A DNA stretch of 5,576 bases. It comes from an uncultured Clostridia bacterium. Its GTDB lineage: Bacteria > Bacillota > Clostridia > Christensenellales > Borkfalkiaceae. The notes beneath the pieces were generated by a model that saw nothing but the letters and a program-made list of their open reading frames with translations, had not been told where the DNA came from and did no database searches. Shown here in pieces: positions 1-3,375 of this stretch. Where the stretch lies: contig CANREK010000097.1 in NCBI GenBank assembly GCA_947629605.1, forward strand, positions 1 through 5,576. The letters run 5' to 3'. Every line of letters starts with the position of its first letter. Positions within the stretch are counted from its first letter, which is position 1. The position numbers and the translations under genes were made by a program.

Positions 1-52
1 AGGTTTTTGCGTATTTTTCCTCGGGATTCCCGAGCCCGACAATCAGATACAT
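1..52 (-). CDS. pth: Peptidyl-tRNA hydrolase, N-terminal fragment (gene runs off the left edge)
   Basis: Reading the minus strand from the ATG at 52-50 gives MYLIVGLGNPEEKYAKT, open to the window edge. This is the N-terminus of bacterial peptidyl-tRNA hydrolase (Pth family). VGLGNP forms the first beta strand and loop, and the Asn of GNP (residue 9 here) corresponds to the substrate-contacting Asn of the family. The catalytic His of the following TRHN motif would lie just outside the window. The enzyme cleaves the ester bond of peptidyl-tRNAs released from stalled ribosomes, recycling tRNA in the cytoplasm. A ribosome binding site GGAG sits 5 nt upstream of the ATG. The gene lies downstream of prs in the same direction, a gene order common in Firmicutes, but the gap of nearly 480 bp is unusually long and full of repeats. 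Only 17 codons are visible, so intactness cannot be judged. Confidence 0.87.
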   Translation of the reverse strand, partial: MYLIVGLGNPEEKYAKT

Positions 53-57
53 ACTGT

Positions 58-61
58 CTCC
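58..61 (-). promoter_or_regulatory. Ribosome binding site of pth
   Basis: The minus strand reads GGAG followed by ACAGT and then the ATG, a 5-nt spacing. It supports the start chosen for pth. I see no convincing -10/-35 pair for pth in the A/T-rich stretch just upstream. Confidence 0.65.
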
Positions 62-71
62 ATAAATGGAA

Positions 72-102
72 ATTAAAAATTAAAAATTAAAAATGAAAAA
101 TT
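72..102. repeat. Heptamer tandem repeat (ATTAAAA, about 4.4 units)
   Basis: Four consecutive 7-bp units, three ATTAAAA and one ATGAAAA, are followed by a partial ATT. On the minus strand this is a T-rich tract (TTTTAAT repeated) ending 10 bp before the pth RBS. It stands out sharply from the GC-rich surroundings. It could serve as an A/T-rich upstream or core promoter region for pth, or be a slippage-prone spacer; neither is shown by the sequence. Confidence 0.8.
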
Positions 103-127
103 GAGGCGAGAAAGAATGGTGCCGAAC

Positions 128-304
128 GCGCGTGCACTGCACGCGCTCATGCTGAGCGTAGCGAAGCATCCCAGCAAACCTACGGAAGCATGTTACTCCG
201 CCCGTTTGCCGGGATTCTTACTTCGCGGGCTGTGCCCGCTCGTGCCGCGCTTAGTGCAATAAGAATTCGCGCGGGGCGGTCGCTACGCTCCCTCAGAATG
301 AGCG
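128..304. repeat. Intergenic inverted-arm repeat element, copy 1 (long form)
   Basis: This is a member of a three-copy family (others at 1619-1756 and 3098-3268). It opens with a perfect 9-bp hairpin, GCGCGTGCA / TGCACGCGC (128-136, 138-146). The left arm CTCATGCTGAGCGTAGCGA (146-164) is matched in inverse by TCGCTACGCTCCCTCAGAATGAG (280-302). An inner stem CCCAGCAAAC (170-179) pairs with GTTTGCCGGG (204-213) at 9 of 10 positions around an apical CGGA / TCCG. Between the inner stem and the right arm lies a segment shared with copy 3 but absent from copy 2, with its own hairpin GCGGGC / GCCCGC (225-230, 234-239) inside ATTCTTA / TAAGAAT (214-220, 260-266). No ORF is supported in it. It could be a non-autonomous mobile (MITE-like) repeat or a structured RNA segment; the function is unknown. 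Confidence 0.75.
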
Positions 305-312
305 GTTCCCGC

Positions 313-350
313 ACTTGCCCCCTCCCGAGGAGGGGGATCAAGGGGGTGGG
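313..350. repeat. G/C-run hairpin module beside element copy 1
   Basis: A perfect 8-bp hairpin CCCCCTCC / GGAGGGGG (318-325, 329-336) has a CGA loop and is followed by AAGGGGGTGGG. It begins with TTGCCCC at the side facing element copy 1. A related module (TTGCCCC, CCTCC / GGAGG stem, further G runs) lies in opposite orientation at 3021-3097, next to copy 3, also with its TTGCCCC end facing the element. The function is unknown. No U-tract follows on either strand, so it is not a typical terminator. Confidence 0.6.
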
Positions 351-368
351 CAACGCGTTCTAAATCAC

Positions 369-424
369 TGCGCGTGGCAGGGTCTCCCTGCCTAAGCGCA
401 CTCAATTTGCGCGATACCTCGCGC
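369..424. other. Cluster of strong hairpins in the prs-pth gap
   Basis: GGCAGGG TCT CCCTGCC (376-392) is a perfect 7-bp stem, extended by TGCGC / GCGCA (369-373, 396-400) across a small internal loop. Immediately after it, GCGCGA TACC TCGCGC (409-424) is a perfect 6-bp stem. GCGCA at 396-400 can pair either with TGCGC at 369-373 or with TGCGC at 408-412, so the two outer foldings exclude each other. On the plus strand the last hairpin is followed by TTATTGTTCTT, but I see no plus-strand gene that it would terminate. A role in the 3' region of the prs transcript or the leader of pth is possible but unproven. Confidence 0.45.
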
Positions 425-486
425 TTATTGTTCTTGCATATAACGTTTCCGCGGCCCACTCGATTGATGAACAGAGCACTTTCGCT

Positions 487-524
487 CGCGCGGATTTGTT
501 TTGCGTAGCAAAAGAAATCGCGCG
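487..524 (-). terminator. Hairpin just after the prs stop codon, possible terminator or 3' stabiliser
   Basis: Arms CGCGCGGATTTGTTTTGC (487-504) and GCAAAAGAAATCGCGCG (508-524) pair around a GTA loop with one bulge and one mismatch, beginning 7 nt past the prs stop. It lacks the expected U-tract on the 3' side for the minus strand; a T6 run lies on the 5' side, between the stop codon and the hairpin, and can partly pair with CGAAA beyond the stem. It is therefore a strong 3' hairpin but not a textbook intrinsic terminator. Confidence 0.5.
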
Positions 525-531
525 AAAAAAC

Positions 532-1479
532 TCAGTCGTAAATCTTACTCATCGGCTTGTCGAGGTAGACGTTCTCGATGGCCGCCGCCCAGATGTCGGC
601 CGTGGAGAGGATCTTCATCTTGGGGAGCCGTTTCTCCTCGGGCAGATAGATGGTGTCGAGCATGACGAGTTCATCGATGGCGGAATCTTTGAGCCTTTGA
701 ATGGCGTCGCCTGAGAGCACGGCGTGCGTACAGCAAGCCTTGATCTCCCCCGCGCCCGCATCGACGAGCGCCTGTGCGCCGTGGCAGATGGTTTCCCCCG
801 TGTCGATCATGTCGTCGACGAGAAGGCACCGTTTCCCCTTGACTTCGCCGATGATGTTCATGACCTCGGTGACGTTGGCGCGGGGGCGGCGTTTATCGAC
901 GATGGCGAGGGGCACGCCGAGGCGCTCTGCGACCTTTCGGGAACGGTTGACCGACCCGATGTCGGGCGAAACGACAATGAAGTCCTCGCTGAGTTTATCC
1001 GCATAGTAGTTATAGAGCGTGGGACCGCCGAGAAGATTGTCGACGGGAATGTTGAAAAACCCTTGGATCTGCGCGGCGTGGAGGTCCATGGTGAGGATCC
1101 TGTCTGCCCCCGCCGAGGTCAGAAGATCGGCGACGAGTTTTGCCGTGATGGGGTCGCGGGAGCGGGCCTTGCGGTCCTGCCTCGCATAGCCGAAGTAGGG
1201 CATGACGGCCGTGATCCTTCCCGCCGAGGCACGCTTGGCGGCGTCGATCATGATGAGCAGTTCCATCAGATTGTCGTTGACGGGGGCAGAGGTGGATTGT
1301 ATGATAAAGAGATCCCTCCCCCGCACCGTCTCGCCGATGTGAACGTTGGTTTCACCGTCGGAAAATTTGGAGACCTCTACCTCCCCGAGGCTCGTGTTGA
1401 GCTTTTTGGCGATCGTCTGCGCCAGGGGTAGGTTGGAATTGCCCGCAAACAGCTTGATTTCGTTACCGTGAGTGATCAT
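532..1479 (-). CDS. prs: Ribose-phosphate pyrophosphokinase (PRPP synthetase)
   Basis: The 315-residue product matches the usual length of class I PRPP synthetases. The cytoplasmic enzyme transfers pyrophosphate from ATP to ribose 5-phosphate, giving PRPP for purine, pyrimidine, NAD, histidine and tryptophan synthesis. Visible motifs are FSDGE (39-43), the ATP-site segment ARQDRKARSRDPITAKLVAD (99-118), the PRPP synthetase signature starting DLHA at 132 with metal-binding His134, the catalytic-loop region VDKRRP (194-199) and the ribose-phosphate loop VDDMIDTGET (221-230). Two positions look atypical: DTGET where the family normally has DTxGT (Glu229 at the usual Gly), and PDIGS where PD-x-GG is usual (Ser176). 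Otherwise the protein appears intact. The ATG at 1479 is supported by AAGGA 6 nt upstream and a near-consensus promoter ending about 30 bp before it. Pth follows downstream in the same direction. Confidence 0.97.
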   Translation of the reverse strand: MITHGNEIKLFAGNSNLPLAQTIAKKLNTSLGEVEVSKFSDGETNVHIGETVRGRDLFIIQSTSAPVNDNLMELLIMIDAAKRASAGRITAVMPYFGYARQDRKARSRDPITAKLVADLLTSAGADRILTMDLHAAQIQGFFNIPVDNLLGGPTLYNYYADKLSEDFIVVSPDIGSVNRSRKVAERLGVPLAIVDKRRPRANVTEVMNIIGEVKGKRCLLVDDMIDTGETICHGAQALVDAGAGEIKACCTHAVLSGDAIQRLKDSAIDELVMLDTIYLPEEKRLPKMKILSTADIWAAAIENVYLDKPMSKIYD

Positions 1480-1485
1480 GCGTCA

Positions 1486-1490
1486 TCCTT
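1486..1490 (-). promoter_or_regulatory. Ribosome binding site of prs
   Basis: The minus strand reads AAGGA, 6 nt before the ATG. It fixes the start of prs; the encoded N-terminus MITHGNEIKLFAGN also begins where PRPP synthetases normally do. Confidence 0.8.
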
Positions 1491-1509
1491 ACCGAGATTG
1501 ATTGCTTCT

Positions 1510-1538
1510 ATTGTAAACGTTTTCGGAATTTCCGTCAA
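1510..1538 (-). promoter_or_regulatory. Housekeeping (sigma-A type) promoter of prs
   Basis: On the minus strand TTGACG (1538-1533), a 17-bp spacer and TACAAT (1515-1510) form a near-consensus promoter, one mismatch in each hexamer. Transcription would start near 1503, giving a leader of only about 24 nt that carries the RBS. No operator-like palindrome or purine-box candidate stands out. Confidence 0.85.
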
Positions 1539-1618
1539 TCGTTTCAAGAAAGTTTTTTGTGGGAAATGCTTTGTGCGTGCGTGTGAGGGGGCGCCAAGTG
1601 TCCGCCGTCGCAAGGCAA

Positions 1619-1756
1619 GCGCGTGCCGCGCGCTCATGCTGAACGAACGTGAAGCATCCCATTAAACATACGGAGCAACATACTTATTATTCATTGAAGT
1701 CCGCCCGTTTGCTGGGATCCTTCGGCTACGCCTCAGGATGAGCGCAGAGCGCTCAT
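1619..1756. repeat. Intergenic inverted-arm repeat element, copy 2 (short form)
   Basis: This is the simplest of the three copies. The outer left hairpin is GCGCG TGCCG CGCGC (1619-1633). The left arm CTCATGCTGAACGAACGTGAAGCATCCC (1633-1660) is answered in inverse by the right arm GGGATCCTTCGGC...TCAGGATGAG (1714-1742). The inner stem is CCCATTAAAC / GTTTGCTGGG (1658-1667, 1707-1716), with CGGA / TCCG closer to the apex. The outer right hairpin ATGAGCGC AGA GCGCTCAT (1738-1756) is perfect. The whole can fold into one long imperfect stem with a small hairpin at each outer end. It lacks the roughly 60-bp internal segment of copies 1 and 3. It begins 2 nt after the malic enzyme stop and fills most of the gap to the prs promoter. 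No obvious target-site duplication is visible. Confidence 0.75.
1738..1756 (-). terminator. Hairpin abutting the malic enzyme stop codon (part of repeat copy 2)
   Basis: A perfect 8-bp stem, ATGAGCGC TCT GCGCTCAT on the minus strand, starts 2 nt after the TAA. No U-tract follows. No other terminator-like structure exists between this gene and the prs promoter, so the repeat itself may form the 3' end of the malic enzyme transcript, or transcription may run into prs. Confidence 0.35.
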
Positions 1757-1758
1757 TC

Positions 1759-2928
1759 TTACTTTCCCCTTGCCACGCCGGTCTCTTTGGCCGCGGCGGC
1801 GACGGCGGCGGCGACGGCTTTATGCGCTTCCAAATCGTACGCATAGGGCAGAATATAGTCATTTTTGAGCTGCGCGTCCCCGACGCAACCCGCGATGGCC
1901 TTTGCGGCCGCGATCATCATCTCCATGTTGATCTCCTTCGCCCGCACGTCGAGCGCACCGCGGAAGAGCCCGGGGAACACGAGCACGTTGTTGATCTGGT
2001 TGGGCTTTTCGGAAAAGCCCGTTCCGACGACCGCCGCGCCCGCTTCCAAGGCATCCTCAAAGGAGATCTCGGGCACGGGATTGGCGCATGCGAACACGAT
2101 CCCCTCCCCCATCGACCGCACCATGTCCTTGGTGACGCAGTTGGGGCCCGAGACGCCGATGAAGGCATCCGCCCCCTTCATCGCATCGGCAAGGGTGCCG
2201 AAAATGCGGGACTTGTTGCTTCTTTTCGCCATGTCGCGCTGGGCGTCGTTGAAGGAGGTCTCCTCGTTCAGAACGCCCTTGCGGTCGCAGACGACGACGT
2301 CGCCCGCCCCCATCCTGATGAGGAATTTTGCAATGGAGATGCCCGCCGCCCCCGCGCCGTTGACGACAATGCGGATGTCCTGCAACCTCTTGTCGAGAAG
2401 TTTGAGCGCGTTGAGAAGGGCCGCCGCCACGACGATGGCCGTGCCGTGCTGGTCGTCGTGAAAGACGGGGATGTCGAGGTCCTGTTTGAGCCTTGTCTCG
2501 ATCTCGAAACAGCGAGGCGCGGAGATATCTTCCAAATTGATGCCGCCGAAGGACCCCGCGAGGAGCTCGATGGTCTTTACGATCTCGTCGGTGTCCTTGG
2601 AGCGGATGCAGAGCGGAATGGCGTCGACGCCGCCGAAGGCCTTAAAGAGGGCGCATTTGCCCTCCATGACGGGCATGCCCGCCTCGGGTCCGATGTCGCC
2701 GAGCCCCAAAATGGCGGTGCCGTCGGTGATGACGGGCACGGTGTTCCACCGCCGCGTGAGTTCAAAACTCTTGTCGATGTCCTTTTGAATGGCGAGGCAG
2801 GGCTCCGCCACCCCGGGCGTGTAGGCGAGGGAAAGTTTCTCGCGGGAATCCACCTCGACGCGGGGCACGACCTCGATCTTGCCCCTCCATTCGGCATGTT
2901 TTTTGAGCGATTCCTCTCTGTAATTCAT
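1759..2928 (-). CDS. Malic enzyme (NAD(P)-dependent malate dehydrogenase, decarboxylating)
   Basis: The 389-residue product is a single-domain bacterial malic enzyme, without the phosphotransacetylase-like tail of long MaeB forms. It oxidatively decarboxylates malate to pyruvate and CO2 in the cytoplasm, reducing NAD(P). Visible features are YTPGVAEPC (36-44) with catalytic Tyr36, EGKCALF (89-95) with catalytic Lys91, metal-binding LED (132-134), FHDDQHGTA (156-164), the Rossmann glycine motif GAGAAG (191-196) followed by VVVCDRKG (211-218), GVSGPN (258-263), CANPVPE (281-287) and NNVLVFPG (313-320). Asp215 at the end of the second Rossmann strand is compatible with NAD use, but cofactor choice cannot be settled. 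The frame is open 35 codons further upstream, but the ATG at 2928 is chosen because AAGGAG lies 6 nt before it and a near-consensus promoter overlaps the upstream extension. The tail is alanine-rich (AVAAAVAAAA, 371-380). It is independently promoted and unrelated in pathway to its neighbours. Confidence 0.95.
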   Translation of the reverse strand: MNYREESLKKHAEWRGKIEVVPRVEVDSREKLSLAYTPGVAEPCLAIQKDIDKSFELTRRWNTVPVITDGTAILGLGDIGPEAGMPVMEGKCALFKAFGGVDAIPLCIRSKDTDEIVKTIELLAGSFGGINLEDISAPRCFEIETRLKQDLDIPVFHDDQHGTAIVVAAALLNALKLLDKRLQDIRIVVNGAGAAGISIAKFLIRMGAGDVVVCDRKGVLNEETSFNDAQRDMAKRSNKSRIFGTLADAMKGADAFIGVSGPNCVTKDMVRSMGEGIVFACANPVPEISFEDALEAGAAVVGTGFSEKPNQINNVLVFPGLFRGALDVRAKEINMEMMIAAAKAIAGCVGDAQLKNDYILPYAYDLEAHKAVAAAVAAAAKETGVARGK

Positions 2929-2934
2929 GGCCTG

Positions 2935-2940
2935 CTCCTT
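2935..2940 (-). promoter_or_regulatory. Ribosome binding site that decides the malic enzyme start
   Basis: AAGGAG on the minus strand, 6 nt before the ATG at 2928, is a near-ideal Shine-Dalgarno site. It excludes the longer reading that begins at 3033. Confidence 0.88.
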
Positions 2941-2947
2941 TGCGTCT

Positions 2948-2976
2948 ATTATATCCGCTTTTTTGAGGATAGTCAA
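2948..2976 (-). promoter_or_regulatory. Housekeeping (sigma-A type) promoter of the malic enzyme gene
   Basis: On the minus strand TTGACT (2976-2971), a 17-bp spacer and a perfect TATAAT (2953-2948) give a strong core promoter with an A6 run in the spacer. Transcription should start near 2941, so the leader is only about a dozen nt and consists almost entirely of the RBS. This predicts strong, largely unregulated initiation; no operator is evident. Confidence 0.88.
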
Positions 2977-3020
2977 GCGATTGCGCTCGGCCCGTGAAGG
3001 TTTAGGCGGCGAGGCATTGT

Positions 3021-3097
3021 CCCCCCCCACCACCGCCTACGGCGGAGCCTCCCCCCAGAGGGGGTAGGCCTTTCGCCCCCTCCCCAAGGAGGGGCAA
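3021..3097. repeat. G/C-run hairpin module beside element copy 3
   Basis: It holds three adjacent small stems: CCGCC TAC GGCGG (3033-3045), GCCTCCCCCC AGA GGGGGTAGGC (3047-3069, 9 of 10 pairs) and CCCCTCC CCAA GGAGGGG (3077-3094). It starts with a run of eight C. Read on the minus strand it begins TTGCCCCTCC, resembling the module at 313-350 in opposite orientation. It lies between the malic enzyme promoter and repeat copy 3. No coding potential is seen. Confidence 0.6.
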
Positions 3098-3268
3098 GCG
3101 CACGGCGTGCCGTGCGCTCATGCTGAGCGAATGCGAAGCATCCCATTAAACCTACGGAAGCAACTACTCCGCCCGTTTGCCGGGATCCTTCGCTACGCTA
3201 CTTCGCGCCTAAGGGCGCTCGTGCCGCCCTTAGATGTGAAGAGAATGCGGGCGGGGCAGGATGACGCG
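3098..3268. repeat. Intergenic inverted-arm repeat element, copy 3 (long form)
   Basis: The outer left hairpin is GCGCACGGC GT GCCGTGCGC (3098-3117), perfect over 9 bp and different in sequence from copy 1. The left arm CTCATGCTGAGCGAATGCGA (3117-3136) and GAAGCATCCC are followed by the inner stem CCCATTAAAC / GTTTGCCGGG (3142-3151, 3175-3184) with CGGA / TCCG at the apex, then GGGATCCTTCGCTACGC. Next comes the internal segment shared with copy 1, containing hairpin GCGCCT AA GGGCGC (3205-3218) and CTCGTGCCGC-CTTAG. The right end is reduced to GGGGCAGGATGACGCGC, so the terminal inverted match is shorter than in the other copies. It lies just beyond the terminator of the GH51 gene. The right boundary is approximate. 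Confidence 0.7.
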
Positions 3269-3319
3269 CGGGTCGGCTTCCGTCTTACCGCGCGGCAAGC
3301 AAAGAAATGTTCGAAACTT

Positions 3320-3351
3320 AAATGTCCCGCGCCAAACGGCGCGGGACATTT
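3320..3351 (-). terminator. Intrinsic terminator of the arabinofuranosidase gene
   Basis: A perfect 14-bp stem, AAATGTCCCGCGCC / GGCGCGGGACATTT, has a 4-nt loop and begins 24 nt past the stop codon. On the minus strand the U-rich tail is ATTTAAGTTT. The stem is symmetrical with A/T ends, so it could work in both directions, but no plus-strand gene is present to need it. Confidence 0.8.
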
Positions 3352-3375
3352 CCCCTATGACAAACGCTTTTGCGC

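Noticed and set aside
496..714. Plus-strand open frame of 72 codons starting in the prs 3' hairpin
   Set aside because: It is mostly antisense to the prs 3' end, with its start inside a hairpin and no plausible RBS.
724..1431. Plus-strand open frame opposite prs
   Set aside because: It is antisense to a full-length PRPP synthetase and reads as low-complexity charged sequence without motifs.
1738..2997. Long plus-strand open frame opposite the malic enzyme gene
   Set aside because: It is a shadow frame. The opposite strand encodes a complete malic enzyme with all motifs, promoter and RBS; the antisense frame is open because of GC bias at third codon positions and its translation resembles no protein I know.
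2929..3033. 35-residue N-terminal extension of the malic enzyme
   Set aside because: It would be encoded over the TTGACT-17-TATAAT promoter and the AAGGAG site, and the protein family begins near the downstream Met. The sequence of the extension has no similarity to malic enzymes.
128..3268. CRISPR array or tRNA interpretation of the repeated hairpins
   Set aside because: The copies are more than 1.3 kb apart, not regularly spaced by unique spacers, and none folds into a cloverleaf or carries tRNA-conserved motifs.
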